Below are positions 50,458 through 63,768 of a stretch of 64,000 nt of DNA, one piece after another. A program made the position numbers and the translations under genes. Positions within the stretch are counted from its first letter, which is position 1. Each line of letters starts with the position of its first letter. Source of the DNA: Phascolomyces articulosus (lineage: Eukaryota; Mucoromycota; Mucoromycetes; Mucorales; Lichtheimiaceae); assembly GCA_025677815.1 (NCBI GenBank), contig JAIXMP010000005.1:930001-994000 (forward strand), read 5' to 3'. The notes under the pieces were generated by a model. That model worked only from the letters and a program-made list of their open reading frames with translations, was not told the DNA's origin and did not search any database.

Positions 50458-52189
50458 ATGACTACTACAACTATTCCTCTACCTCGAGTGCCAAACCCTC
50501 AAGGTGGTGCTTCTCTCATGATCGCATTACAGTGCAATACCAAGAAAGTTCTTGTGGTTGGTAATAATTCTATTGCTGCCAGTCGAGTTCTTTCGTCGCT
50601 TGAAGCAGACGCTACTGTCTCTCTTGTTGGACCCAAAGAAAACATGTGTTCTGAACTCTTGTATCGTATTCAACAACAACAAATTCAATGGCTCGGTGAC
50701 AAGTTTGACATTAACATCCTTGACAACAATTTAGCCGATCTTGTATTTGTCTGTGAATCTAATCGCGAATTTGCTACACTTATTGCTCAAGCGTGTCATG
50801 CTCGACGTATTCCAATCAATGTCACAGACGCCAATGACTTGTGTGATTTCTTCATGACTTCAACTTATCGCGATCAATCATTACAAATCGCTGTCTCTAC
50901 CAACGGCCAAGCGTCTAAACTATCCAACCGAATTCGACGCCATGTGGCTGCTTCTTTACCTGCCAATCTTGGTGATGCTGTACGACGTGTTGGGTTATTA
51001 CGGCAAAAGGTGCGTCGATCGGACCCATCCACAGCAGCAAGTGGTCGTCGTATGAAATGGTTGGCACAAATATGTGAATATTGGAGTATGGATCGATTGG
51101 CACAATTGTCAAATCGGGATATGGAAGACTTGTTGGAAGCATATCAACAAGATGAAGGCTATGAAAGTGTTGGTAAAATGGAACGTTTGTCATCTTTGGG
51201 TGCACCACCACGACCTCAACAGATTCAGCAACCACAAGAACAACCTCTGAAGAAGCAAAAAAAGCAAGGATCTATTATTTTGGTGGGTGCAGGTCCCGGC
51301 GATCCAAACTTGTTGACCATGGCTGCACACAAGGCTATTCAAGAAGCAGATTTGGTTCTTGCAGACAAGATTGTTCCTGCTGAAGTTATTGCCCTTGTTC
51401 AGTGTGAATTAAGAATTGCTCGCAAGTTCCCAGGTAATGCTGATGCTGCACAAGAAGAATTTAATAAAATGGCGATTGAAGCAATGGATCAAGGCAAACG
51501 TGTTGTACGATTAAAGCAAGGAGGTAAGAAAATATAAATATCTGAATGGGAAAGGACGATTATATTACTTGGCTAGTATCCATGGGTTCAAAATAACTAA
51601 CTGAGAATGCTTTATATATTTAGATCCTTACTTATTCGGTCGCGGTGGTGAAGAGGTCTTACATTTTAGAAAGTTTGGCTATACCCCTCAAGTCATTCCT
51701 GGTATTTCATCTTCTGTAGCTGCTCCACTTCTTGCTGGTATTCCGTTGACACATCGATCCGTCGCATCTCAATTCCTTGTTACTACTGGTACTGGCGCCA
51801 AAAACTCATTAGCACCTTTACCTACATTTGATGCGCACCGAACAGATGTATTTTTGATGGCCATTCATCGCTTATCTGCATTGACTCAAGATTTGATTCA
51901 AAAGCAAAAATACCCTGCTGATTTGCCATGTGCTATTATCGAACGAGCAAGCTGTACAGATCAACGTATTGTATGGGGAACTTTGGAAAATATTGTTCAA
52001 TTGTTGGATAGTGTTGGTGGTAGTCGCCCACCAGGATTACTGGTTGTTGGTCATGCTATAAATGTTCTTAGGGAAGAAGAAGAACATGGTCTTCAAGGTG
52101 TTGCAAGTACATTTTTATCAGGTGCTGGTGCTTGTTCATCAAATGCTGATAACGTTTTGCAACTTCATGATCCTGAAAGCGTATTCTAA
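50458..52189 (+). CDS. MET1: CysG-like siroheme synthase: Met8-like domain plus uroporphyrinogen-III C-methyltransferase
   Basis: Two exons, 50458-51523 and 51624-52189, join as RLKQG-DPYLF to give 543 aa. Residues about 15-230 resemble Met8/CysG-N: KKVLVVGNNSIAASRVL (Rossmann), then INVTDANDLCDFF with the Asp used for dehydrogenation and chelation in Met8. After a Gln-rich linker the SUMT domain (about 272-520) has ILVGAGPGDPNLLT, VRLKQGDPYLFGRGGEE, PGISSSVAAPLLAGIPLTHR and PPGLLVVGHAI. It makes precorrin-2 from uroporphyrinogen III with S-adenosylmethionine, the first step to siroheme for sulfite and nitrite reductases. The N-domain lacks the usual GGG of the NAD site (GNNSIA instead), so its dehydrogenase activity is uncertain. 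Confidence 0.92.
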
Positions 52190-52592
52190 AAGAATTTCTT
52201 CATGCAACTCCAAACATTCCTTATTCTTTTTTTTTGTATTATATTTTTGATATATTTATATATATACCCTTATCTCACCCTTTTTATTATTACGCATCCT
52301 ATTTTTCCCTTTCAAAAGTCAATTGTATCATATTCCGTCATCGTTTTTTTACCCAGATTATATTTAAACTAGATCATCTTCCTCCCATCTATACATCATT
52401 TATATCATAATATATAAGTATATTTATATTTTGTTAAAATCAAATGCTTATATACTTTGATACAATTATTTTTCTAATGGTTTTTTTTATTCAAACAAAT
52501 ACTACTTTGGATATTATAAAGTAAGAAAATAGATAAAGGGGGGATATCTTCAAAGCAGTGGATAATCATATATTTTGATTTGCTTTTATTGA
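52190..52592. other. Convergent 3' region of MET1 and VPS11
   Basis: T-rich terminator-like sequence. No gene seen. Confidence 0.4.
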
Positions 52593-55500
52593 TTAATCAA
52601 CAAGTTTGGCAAATGCCATAGTATTCCTGGAAAAATAATCAGCGATAACTGAGAATCCGTCTTCTTCGGTATCAAGCTATTTATAATGAAAGATATACAA
52701 TGATAACATTAGTAGCAGCCCAAAATTGGATTATTCAAGGGTGATGATGTTGCTGTTTATTGTTTAATGTTACCTGGTCAAAGAATAGATCATGACGATC
52801 TGCGTTTGCTTCTTGTGTTCGACGGATTTCAGAAATCATACGGTGTTGAATAGCACATTGTGGACATTCTCGCTCGCTTTCACCAAGGCAACTGAAAGAA
52901 AAAAAAACATCATTCATTTAGATTAATCATTAAAAGATAAAATATATACATCATTTGATTAGTGTGTAAATACAAAAAAAAATACCGTTGATGATATGAG
53001 TGACGGCAAAGGAAATGGATTGCTGGTAAATCCAACATGCCATCACATCCACTACATTTTTGAACTTGGAATATGCGAGCACTATATTTTATGAACATTT
53101 ATAAATATACATTCAAGATCCAGTATATATTTAATCTATGTTTTTCGACCACTACCTCGTTTGCAATTCTTCAATTTCATTTCGTCTTTTTTCAGTTTCT
53201 TCACGATAGCTTGCGATCAGTTCTTCGTTCTATTTTCAATAAATAAAATCCAATTGTTTCCAAAAATTAATAACATTATCGCTATATATCTTACGTATAA
53301 TTTATAATAGCAGACCTGCTTCAACTCTTCTCGCTCATGTTCAATCTTTTTGCCAATATATCGTTTAATAAGACCAATGGTGGCTACATTGCTCTGAGAT
53401 AAAGCCTGAACAACTTGGATAGGTGGCAATAAATCTTGGGAATCAATGTGGTTAATCACAGATAAAAGTTCAGGGGTTGACTTTGATAAAATTTCAGGAT
53501 TAGACGAAAAGTAGGTGAGCACCATTGGGTATAATGACGAGTCTTTTGGTCTATTAGAAAAAGATAAAAAATCACCTCAATCAATTCAGTATTTCAATTT
53601 TTTCTTCATAATTTTTTTCTTCATCCTATCTCATGTTCCAAAAGCAATCATCAATCTTACCCATATTTTCGTACGCTCTCAATGACACGATCTGTTTCTT
53701 CTTTATCCATCCAGAATCGTAATATATCAGTGTACATGCACGTCTTTTCATACAAATAAACCACACCTTCATCGAATTGCTTGAGCTGACAAAGGACCAA
53801 AGCCTGATTTGTATCATATTCAACTGAATCATCCTTTAACAAAGCCAATGCCTTGACACGGAACTCTTTACGACGCTTTTGTCGTTCACGATCACTGAGA
53901 TGGTTGCTGTTTTGCGCCGTCAATTGAGGTGACATAAGTGGTACTGGATGCTCATCCATCAAATAAAGTTCAAGCAACGTATTCCAAATAGTTTTACGTT
54001 CCTCTTTTTCTTGTGGAGAGAGTGTGGGTATTGTAACTGTATTAACTGTTCCATTCGGTTGATGTTTATCATTACCATAGCTACGAATAGAGGCTGCATC
54101 GCTCGCCGCAACTGCTGCAGCTAATTTTTCAGCCGAATTTCCCCATCGTTTTTCATACACACGTTCCAGTAACATGACCAAACAATCAGGTCGTTCAACA
54201 AATGCTGGCATAAATATCCGTGCTGAAGGGGGTGTATAACTCCATCTTTTTCGTTGTGATTTGCTGTCGTTCACACCATTCGGTGTTGCTGTACCATTCA
54301 ATCCGCTGCTTCCAGATTGGATTGACCCTGTGTCGTTGGGCGTACCAGCAAAAGGAAGAATTGATAATGTTTGTAATGCAGCTGTTGTATTTTTCACAGA
54401 AGCTGTTGGTGATAATGCATCTTCTTTGGCAGTGCTACTACTTCTACCACCCGTCGTAGTCAATGCTCCAGTACAAAGATCAATCAATAACTGTGTTGTT
54501 TGTTCCGGAAGATATGTAAGAAGTGTTTTGCTATATTTCTGTAAACTTTTATCGGCCTATATTTCCCAATTATCCCATATATTAATAAACTATTCATCCT
54601 TTTTTTTTGGATTAATTATATTTTTGTTTCTTTGCCTTACCTCATGAGGAGTTAATTTTCGGATGTAGTTAAGAGCAGCATCATAATCCCTCATATCTTC
54701 AATGACGATATCAAGATATCTATGGTATAACAAAATAATGTAAAGAATTAGTAAACAATGTACTTCCGTTGTTTTCCATTTATTCATTACTTACAAATCA
54801 TGTTCTTGGAACTTTTCTGCCAAATATACAGCATGTTCATAATAGCCAGCTTGTCGACATACACTAATTGCAGTTTCAAGATCAAAGTTGAGATCAGAGT
54901 CAGTCTATATAATAAAATTAATGTTTTTGTTAGAAAATCAAGTTAATAAAACAGCTACTTGTCATTCATATCTCAATTTATTTAGAAAAATAGCTCACCT
55001 TAATAAATTGGTCTAATCGTGATACATCTTTAAGCTTGGTATAGCAATTTAATAATAAAGTGGTATGGTCAGCATTAGCCAATCCTTGTGAATGAAGTTC
55101 TTGCAAATAATTTGTCAAGTTATATATCCGTTGAGCATCCAAAAACTATATGATAAATGGGTGAACTTAGTGATTATGGCATGCTTTGGGAAAGGTGCTG
55201 ATATATGATTATTTTTCTTTTCCAAGCACATACCTTTCGAATTACGTATGATGGTTCGAGTTGACCAATTGTTCGTATATATTGTTCAATAGCACCGTCA
55301 TAATCTCCTTTTCTATCAAAAGTTATGTCAAAAAGTCAATAAATGTATTTTCTGATATTGAAACCAAGATCCAGTTTTCCTCAACTTACAAGTATAAATG
55401 ATCACCATATTTCTTGAAAATCTCAGCAATACTAGCATCATCATATTTTTGCATATGTGCCAAGTTGATTGCAAGAATATACAAGTTCAATTTGAAGAGG

Positions 55501-57155
55501 ATTTCCAATTTGGTAGGGGTATCTTTTTCATCAAGATGATAAACCTAAAGCAACCAAAGACTAGTAAGATACATGCTGTATGATATTTGGTTTAAACTTG
55601 CACCTAATATATAAACTTGAATTTTTTACCTTGCCATCCATGCCAACGATCCATACAGAATTCCATTCACAAAAAATACCACGAATACCACCAACGAATG
55701 TTCCAACATAAGCAATGAATTTGTTGGCTGTATCAAAAATGGTAACCTTGGTAAATTCACTCATGGCGTTTCGTTTTGGGCCGAATGAAAGAGATGTCCG
55801 TGAAGAACCTCCTAAATGAGATGTTGTAGTGACAGGTGGTGATACAATCACCAAGTAATTTGATTTGAACCATGTCAGTGATGATTTTGGTGTATCATAG
55901 GCAAAACAAGGTCCTCGTCCAGTTGAATCATAGAAGTAAATTGCTTCGTCACGACCTACAACCATTTCTTGTACATCGCTCATAATAGCACATCCCAAAT
56001 CGCAGCCTTGTTCATCCAACGTGGTCTATTTTTTCCCATTGGGACCAATCAGTTACATCAAATAAATTAATACTTCTTATTACTCCTCTTAATATTATAT
56101 ATATAAGCTCTTACCACTGTTGGTTTATTAGCTGTGGTGTTATACGACATGATACTATCGGTGGTGACGATAAATAAAATGGTGGATTTAGTTTGTTCCC
56201 GGAAGCCCAATCCTATTTTTAATATATAATTAGTACAACTAAACATATATAGTTCCTAATTATCCATCCTCCTTCCAACTTATTATAGAAGAAATATAGT
56301 TATTGGATTTATTTTTTTTTTACCTGTAATTGGCTCTTCACCCTCATAAATCACTTTTTGTTTCACTGTTCGATCTTTAGATAAATCGCCTCGAACGTGA
56401 ATCACAACACCACTGGTTAACCCCACAGCAAGTTGTGACATATTATCCAAAACAGCAATTGTAGATACTGGATAAGGTTTTGTTCCATGTTGAATTTTAA
56501 TTGTTCTAATACATGTTGGATTAATCGGTTGTGTGTCGTTTACTTTTGATCGGTCTACTGAATCGAGATCCCAAAATTTGACGACAGGTGTACCGTTATC
56601 TTCTTCCTATATCGTATTATATCCATCCAGGTTGATAAATTATTTTAATAATTGTTCAGGACTAAAATAAATATCATATTCATACTGATTCACTTACACC
56701 CACGGTCACCAAGATATTGCGTTGCTTTAGTTGTTTCAGGTGAGTAACACGGCCTCCATCATACGCGACAAAAGAATGAGTTTTGAAGTTACGATCACTA
56801 ATATAAACCTGACCTTTGGAATGTGTTCTATATTGGTTAAGGATTTATCTCAAAACAATACAAATTAATTTTAATCTATTAAACACATTCGTTTCTTTTT
56901 AAAAAAAAGGATATCAGCTAGAGCGATTTGTCCTCGACCACTTGTAATAACCGAAATATCAGACTTCTATTAATAAAGATGTTCCAAACGAGATGTTACA
57001 ATACTAATTCTTTCTACAACTGAATCTACCATTGAAAACCAAGAGCATGTTGTTATATAAACCTGGAATACTGCGGGTGCTCTGGATTTGTCATTAGGAT
57101 CGACGGCTTGTTGCTTATCGAAAAAATTGAATTGTCGCCACTGAGCAATTGACAT
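52593..57155 (-). CDS. VPS11: VPS11, core subunit of HOPS/CORVET
   Basis: Minus strand, many exons from 57155 (MSIAQWRQFNFFDKQQ, the VPS11 opening) to a TAA at 52593. The N-terminal half is a beta-propeller (SVRKVTI-like strands; EWNSVWIVGMDGK, VVGRDEAIYFYDSTGRGPCF). The second half is alpha-solenoid (ALNYIRKLTPHE, CMYTDILRFW, LEHEREELKQ). The C-terminus is a RING-like zinc finger: CSGCDGMLDLPAIHFLCRHS, then CLGESERECPQC, ending in AFAKLVD. VPS11 scaffolds the HOPS and CORVET tethers that drive endosome and vacuole fusion, and the finger contributes to binding VPS18. A Ser/Thr/Gly-rich insert of about 80 residues lies in the solenoid (exon 54487-53657) and is larger than I expect for the family. 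All zinc-binding Cys/His expected for the finger are visible. Confidence 0.93.
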
Positions 57156-57319
57156 TGGAAGGAGTCGAATAAGAGGTGTTGGTTAAAGCAAAAAAAAGTA
57201 GGACAAAAGGCGGAGCGCTATACTTCGTTTCAAATATTTTTCTTTCCGACTATGAAATCTGTGTGTGTCTTGGTGGTAGCATATCTTTCTTTTTTTTGCT
57301 TCGCAACCGAAAAAAAAAC
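57156..57319. promoter_or_regulatory. Short bidirectional promoter of VPS11 and the AlkB-like gene
   Basis: Only 164 bp separate the two start codons of divergent genes, so promoter and 5' UTR elements must be shared or overlapping. A pyrimidine tract (57275-57300) precedes the plus-strand start. Confidence 0.5.
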
Positions 57320-58442
57320 ATGCACAAAATAGATTATAATGATGAGATTCCTGGCCTTTTATTAATACAAGATTTTGTAACTCAAGAAGAAGAGACTTTA
57401 ATGATTGAAACCATTGATAAAAATCAATGGTGTGGTCTGGGTATTAGGTAAAAAGAGAACAAGCTCGTTGCATGAATAAATACAGTTGGAAAGCCTGTAT
57501 CATCATCCCAAAAAATGAAAGTATGATTATTTATAACAATATATATATATATATATATTTATAGTCCCAACCCAGAGTTGAAAAGAAGAACACAACAGTA
57601 TGGTCATTTATTCAGCTATAGATATAGGTAAATTATTTGTTTGTTGTTATATCTACACTTCTGTCTCCTGGAAATATCAAATATACTCATTCCAGTTACC
57701 ATGACAATAAAAGAAAGGTGCTTGAAGAACTAGGTCCATTACCAGAATTCTCTGGTCAAGTTGTCCAACGTATAATGGAACATGAGCTCATGCCAAATAC
57801 ACCTAATCACCTTTTGGTCAATGAGTATAATCTTGGTCAAGGAATCATGCCACATACAGGTAAAGAAAAAAGTTTAAATTAATAGAACAAATGCACAGGA
57901 CTGCAGCCTTTTGTTTTTTTTTCACTTTCTGACATACAAAATCAAAAAAAAAAACCCCCAACCTATCCATAGATGCACCTACACTATTTGGCCCAGCTAT
58001 TTTATCACTATCCTTGTTGTCTGCATGTGTGATGAAGTTTACTCACGTGGAAACAGGTCATACAGTGGATATTTTACTACGTAAGCTACTCATGAATTAC
58101 TCCAAGTCTATAGAGTAGGCCATGTTAATACAACTGCTTCTGGTTTTTTTTAACTTATTAGCGCGTTTATCAATTGTGGTGATGAGAGGTGATTCAAGAT
58201 ATAAGTATAAGCATTCAATTTCAAAAGATCATATTGAAACTGCATCTGATGGTACCACTATACAGAGAGATAGACGCGTATCATTAACTTTCCGAGGTAC
58301 AGTTAAACTTTTCACATCTCCCCTTCCTCTTAGTGATATACTGACGTTTTTCTATTTAGAGATAATCGCTTGGGAAGCTCCACCAGCAGAGAACACGTGC
58401 AATAAGACCTGTTCTGCTTGCTCGGCTGCTGTTGTTCCATAG
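57320..58442 (+). CDS. AlkB-family 2OG-Fe(II) dioxygenase, ALKBH8-like
   Basis: Six exons from ATG at 57320 (MHKIDYNDEIPGLLLIQDFV) to TAG at 58442; introns end at TTATAG, TTCCAG, CATAG, TATTAG and TTTAG. Landmarks: RRTQQYGHLFSYRY, NEYNLGQGIMPHTDAPTLFG with the iron ligands His and Asp, ILSLSLLSACVMKF, LPRLSIVVMRGDSRYKYKHSI with the distal His, and RRVSLTFR with the 2-oxoglutarate-binding Arg. The LPRLS..VM.G.SRY.Y.H pattern matches ALKBH8, which hydroxylates wobble uridine modifications in tRNA, better than ALKBH6 or 7. Unlike animal ALKBH8 there is no RRM or methyltransferase domain. The C-terminus ends in a small Cys cluster (CNKTCSAC). A longer start at 57176 is open but not protein-like. 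Confidence 0.85.
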
Positions 58443-58644
58443 TCTATAATAAACTTTCTTATTCTTTTATTATTTACTTCCTACTCCTTCCTGCGTAAAC
58501 ATTATCATTTATTCTCCTTCCCCTTCCCCTTTACTTTTTTCTTATTGCTGTATAAAAAATAACCATCAAACCTCCTTTCACTCTTTATTCCAGTAAAAAA
58601 AAGTAAAACACATAAATATATAATAACAACACCTCCGATAAAAT

Positions 58645-59906
58645 ATGGACAAAGATCTCGTTCGGAATAAAAGTGAATCTCGAAAACTACATAGTGTTGG
58701 AAAACGACGACGAAAAACGACTAACACTTCATTACAGCAACAACCACCACCACAAACAAGCTCTTCTTCTAGTCATAATAGTAGTGGTAGTACACCTCTG
58801 ACTCACCATACTACCACTGGCTCTTCTTCAACCAGTACTCATTCACCACCTTCATCGTCCGATCAAAAAAAGCTACCTAATAATAAAAGTATAAAAGCAA
58901 TTCATGAGCGAATAGCTCGACTTTCTATGGATAACCTATTACCCAATTCTAAATTACCTCGCCGCCTTCAATCAAGTCAAAGTCAACAAACAAGATTAAT
59001 AAATGTCCCTCCAACTGCACGCGCAACAAAGAGTGAAACAACAAATATTAATAAAACTAATACTAATACTAATACTAATACTAATAATGATACCCGTAAT
59101 ATAAGAGTACGAAGTAAAACCACGACAACAGCTGCAGCTACGGCAATAGAACACGATCGCCGACAGTTAAGGAAACAACATAATACCAATCTCCATTCAA
59201 TATGGACGACCCATAATCATCGTATCATGGAAGAAACGGATACCTACTATACTACTAGTACTAAGAGCAATTATTTTAATAACGATGATAATGATGATGA
59301 TAGCGAACAGTTAGTTGAAGCAGCACAATCAAGACTAAGGAGTTTATTACTAGCGCGAGAACGGCAATTAGATATGCATGAACAGTTAAAGCGGACATTT
59401 AGTGACATACTTGATCAAAACGAAGAAAGTGGGACTGAGCTTATACAGCAATTAAGGATTCACATTGATCAACAAGCTCTACATATCCAAGATTTGGAAC
59501 GTGCATTGACCCGAGAGAGATTAAGAAAAGGTACACATGTGTGTTCAATGACAATGGCTTCTTAGAAAATACCTGTAAAAAAGATTATTAAAACATAATT
59601 ACATTATATTATTATCCAGGAGAGTATCGTCGAAAATTTGAAGCAGAAAAACAAACTTTATTACAACAACAACAAGAACAGTTTGAAGCACTTAAATCAA
59701 AGTATCGTGTGGGATTGGAACGCATTGTGGATCGTTGGTTAAGTAATGAAGCAACAGAACAAGAAATATGGATGGATCAAATTCGACAACAAGCTGATGA
59801 CCGTGTAGCACTTGTAGAAGAAAGATGGATGGAAAGAGCTGCCCTTTTACAAGAAGAATTGATACACTATCGAGATCAAAATCTTCGAAACATTGTACAA
59901 CAATAA
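58645..59906 (+). CDS. Hypothetical Ser/Thr/Asn-rich coiled-coil protein, 390 aa
   Basis: Two exons, 58645-59530 and 59620-59906, join in phase. The N-terminal 200 residues are low-complexity: basic (GKRRRKTTN), Gln/Pro, Ser, a Thr-Asn repeat (NTNTNTNTNN) and poly-Thr/Ala. A conserved-looking helix lies near residue 88 (IKAIHERIARLSMDNLLPNS). From about 220 the protein is charged and helical (LVEAAQSRLRSLLLARERQL, IQQLRIHIDQQALHIQDLER, FEAEKQTLLQQQQEQFEALK) and scores by eye as long coiled coil to the end. It may be a scaffold or cytoskeletal protein. No family recognised. The gene begins 200 bp after the AlkB-like gene on the same strand. Confidence 0.7.
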
Positions 59907-60277
59907 TAATGATATATAGTAAATATTTATAATTTAAAATGAATTTTTGATAATATTATATAATTGTAAAAAAAGAAGGGAACAAATTAAAATTCTATAA
60001 TTATGTGAGTGTGTGGAACGCTTGTTGTGATTGAAACATGAAATAGTTTCCTCAAAAATAAAAGTTAATTAAAAAAATGGAGAAGTGATGCCGAGATGAA
60101 TACAAAATAGTTATAGTGGTCATTATTGCCAAGGTGACAAAAGTGATTTAAAGAGGAAGAAGAGGAAGGGTAACGAATAATATATAATGTGATGTGAATG
60201 CTTAGAAGTGAAAAGTGAATGAATGTGATATGATTTCATTGTGTGTGAGAGTTCATGTGAGAATGTAATGAATGTGT
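59907..60277. other. Convergent intergenic region
   Basis: AT-rich 3' flanks of the coiled-coil gene and the carrier gene. No gene seen. Confidence 0.4.
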
Positions 60278-62176
60278 CTATGATATGTCCAATTGTCGTT
60301 TGCTCCATTCATACGTAACATAACTGATACTAATAGCAGGAACCACCTTTAAAAGTGTAGGACCAAGTCCCCGGTAAAATTCTCGAAGACCACCAGATTG
60401 ATAAGTCACTCTGACAGCATCCCATGGTGACTGGTATAATGTTGGATGTGCCGTTGTGCCTTGTGCTTGCAGTCTTGTTCTTACGACCTAATTATTGAAA
60501 ATATAAATATCTCAATTACACACTTTTTTTCTTCTCAATATATCTATGCTATACTGTTTGAAGAAAAAAACTTACGTTCAAAGGGTATACACTTGTTGCT
60601 CCTATTGACCCACTCACCATACCACATGCCCAAAGTACAAATACACTTGGTTGAACTGGTCCACCTGCTTGTTCTTCCATATACCCAAGATATGATAATT
60701 TTAACGTTTCATAGATACCCAAATCAAGTGCCTGATATGGAAACACACCCACCAAACCCAATGTCTATAAATCCAAACAAATGCTCAGCAAACCGAAAAC
60801 AAAAAAAAATCCAACCGGGCAATTTTTAATTTTCTCAAAAACTTACCAATCCCGGCCAAAATCCACGAAAACCTGCACGTGCATACATATTCTTAATTGT
60901 GTCCAAAATCAATGATCGTTGTTTGGCACTATCCAATTTTCCTTCTCTTTGAATAGACATGACACGCGTTTTCAAGGTCTCAACAGGATAAATAGCCAAT
61001 TGAGAACACATGCCTGCCATACCACCGGCCATAAATCGAGCACTAGTTGGAATAGAATCCTTATCCTCACACCCCAAAGCACTTGCCATGATCCTTTTAC
61101 AGCTTTCATAAGAATAAAACTTGATGGCTGATTCTGGTACAATTTTCATAACATTTAATCCATTACCAACAAAAAACCCACGCCAACCACCTTGTTCGTA
61201 AATGGATTGAACAGCGTGTCGTAGTGTTAGTGATTTTTCTTGATGGGTGATAAGATACACTTTGAGACGATCAAAAGGAGCAGTGCATGTTCTGGAACAA
61301 GCACCCGCCATACCACCTGCTGCTAGATAACGTAATGCATGGTTGTATGTTTCATCTGTTGGAGGTATTGTTACTTCAGCATCGGGCGATAAGCGTGTGG
61401 AGGATTGGTAATAACGATAAACCTCACTCATGTTTGTTTGTGGCAAAAGCTAGACGAACGAAATTGGTGGATAATCAGTACAAACTGTCTGTGCACTCAT
61501 AATTACTCACACATACACACAAATACAACAAATCCTTTTCCCAAACTAAAGTTGTTATTAATTTTACCAGTAAAAAGTTTTTAAATTCATTAAAATCAAT
61601 CACACCGTTTCCATCTATATATAATATAGTATAATATAATATAATCAACAAACTGAGCACCGTAACCCATGGTTTCCAAATATTACCATCATAACAAAAA
61701 TGAAAAGACCTCGTCTATTTTTTTTAGTTACCTAAATCCATCAATTGCATAAAATCCATAAATTCCTCCTCAGATATTTCAATTCCTGTACTTTGTAGTG
61801 CCCGTTTGAGGTCACTAGGTAATAATCGACCATCACCACTACGATCAATCTTCTGAAAGAGCTGCCAGAGCTCTTTTTCTTTATCGTTTACATATGTCTT
61901 GAACTCTTCAAAATCCACTACCCCGTCGTTACTCGTATCGCACCGTGCTAAAAGCTCGTTGACATATTTGTTACGAGCGGGTAAATGGGTCATTTGTGTA
62001 AATCCTTTTCGAATAGCATCGCCGTCGAGATGTCCAGTTTTTTGACGATCCAGTGTGGTGAAAAGATCGCGTATACGTTTATCTCGTTCTGTAGGTGTCT
62101 CGGAAAGGTAAAACTCGGTCGATATCGGCAAGTCATTATTAGTGCTGACTATCGCAGTTGATTCATGTGCTGGCAT
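60278..62176 (-). CDS. SAL1: Calcium-binding mitochondrial ATP-Mg/phosphate carrier (SCaMC type)
   Basis: Minus strand, about five exons from 62176 to a TAG at 60278. The N-terminal regulatory half has EF-hand loops: DRQKTGHLDGDAI, DTSNDGVVDFEEF, DRSGDGRLLPSDL and DGNGVIDFNEF; the last three look competent for calcium. A short linker leads to three mitochondrial carrier repeats, each with the PxD/ExxK/R signature: APFDRLKV, YPVETLKTRV and YPLNVVRTRL, each preceded by a GGMAG- or SGSIGA-type helix. SCaMC carriers swap ATP-Mg for phosphate across the inner mitochondrial membrane in response to cytosolic calcium; yeast Sal1 is the fungal counterpart. Length, about 480 aa, is normal. The first EF loop lacks some acidic ligands and is probably structural. 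Confidence 0.93.
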
Positions 62177-63768
62177 GGTTTACAGCAACATTCATGCATT
62201 TAGATTTTACAATCAATAAAGCAAAGAAAAGAATAAAATCTCCAAAAAAAGAATATAGAACCATGGAAAACGGGTGGGAATTATATATAAAGTATTTTAA
62301 TCAACAACCCCGCTCCCGATCGTTGAAAGTAAATTGTTTTTATTTTCGAAATATAACTAACTTTATCTCTTGAGCTTGTATATGTTTCACTTGAATCATA
62401 TCTTTTTAGTTATTCATATATATATGGTAGTTTAATATAAGAGGTAAATTCTTCGCTAAATCTCAAGTTTGCTTATTATAATATATATAGATGATATGGA
62501 ATTTATGAACTTTTTTTTTGTTGTTGGCTTAGACACTATAATGATTCGGAGATAGCGTATATCCCATGGAAAGTTTTCACATGCGCTCATCCGTTTAGTT
62601 CTATTCGGGAGAGAAAGAACCTAAATTATTGATTACTGAGCAAAAAATTAAGTGCATAAATCACCATATTATTAAGTAGTATAATAATTTTCCTGGCAAT
62701 GCCATTTTTATATCCATTCTCATTTTATTAACAACTTAATACATGTTTTATTTGATATCAACATTAACTTTCTGTTTTTGTTTTTTTTTTTTGTTTTTTG
62801 ATCTGGAACAGGTTTAAAGAAAGTTAAAACATTTTTCGGGTCACTCCGCAAATGAATAATAAATGTTTAGAAGCTCCTGGAAGGTGTTTACATGTATTCC
62901 TTCCAAAACGTAAAGATTATAATAGATGTGCTTTCATTTGAATAGTTCTCTTATTGGAATATCTATTTTAGGGTTGAATTGCAACCTGTACATAAGAAAT
63001 GTGCAATTTCTGATAATTATTACTTTGAATGACTTGAGCAAGAGCACAGAATTTGGATTTCAATATAGACAACAAATAAATTATTATATCACAATGAGAA
63101 AAAAGTGCCACCTTGTGTCTAATAATTCAAAAAAAAAAAAAAAAAGAACGTGTCACCTTCAGTTTACGATATTCACTGCATAAATAGTTCCAAAAATGAT
63201 ATCATTGAATACTTTTATGTACATCTCTTTTAGTGCATTTGTCCATATTTATATTACCCAGTGGTCCCGAGACAATACCAGAAAAACATTGTCGAACAAG
63301 TAAGCTATCTGAAATACGTGTTACAATAAACATTTCATTTTCTTCAATTATGTTTACTTGTTGTACTTACTTATATGTTGTTGGAGTATAATTATGTGAT
63401 ATATAATTATACTCTCATAGTCCATAAGAATATCCATCCGGGCATGTGGATCAATTCTTGTGATTTATTGTAAGAATAACATTTACATGATTATAACGTA
63501 TGGATATTTAATCGACATCAATTTCCACGAATATATAACCCTCCTCTCGCTTTTAAATAATACAGAAGTTGTTATAATATACAGCACATAGGATGCGTCA
63601 TTTGAGCGTTATTGTCTCGTTGATGGAAATAAGGAGTACCATGTAATAAAGAGTCTCTTGTTGCCATTTATCATTTTTATTAATGTTAAGGGTTAATTTA
63701 TAGCAACAAACAACTAACTGCAAAATATATTATATAATAATATGGAGAGGTATATAAAGTGTAAATTT
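62177..63768. other. 1.6-kb intergenic region
   Basis: AT-rich with a run of A at 63130-63146. The only long frame (62926-63183) is not protein-like. No gene supported. Confidence 0.4.

Noticed and set aside
62926..63183. Plus-strand 85-codon frame with poly-Lys
   Set aside because: Lys run comes from an A homopolymer; the rest is AT-rich and without structure.
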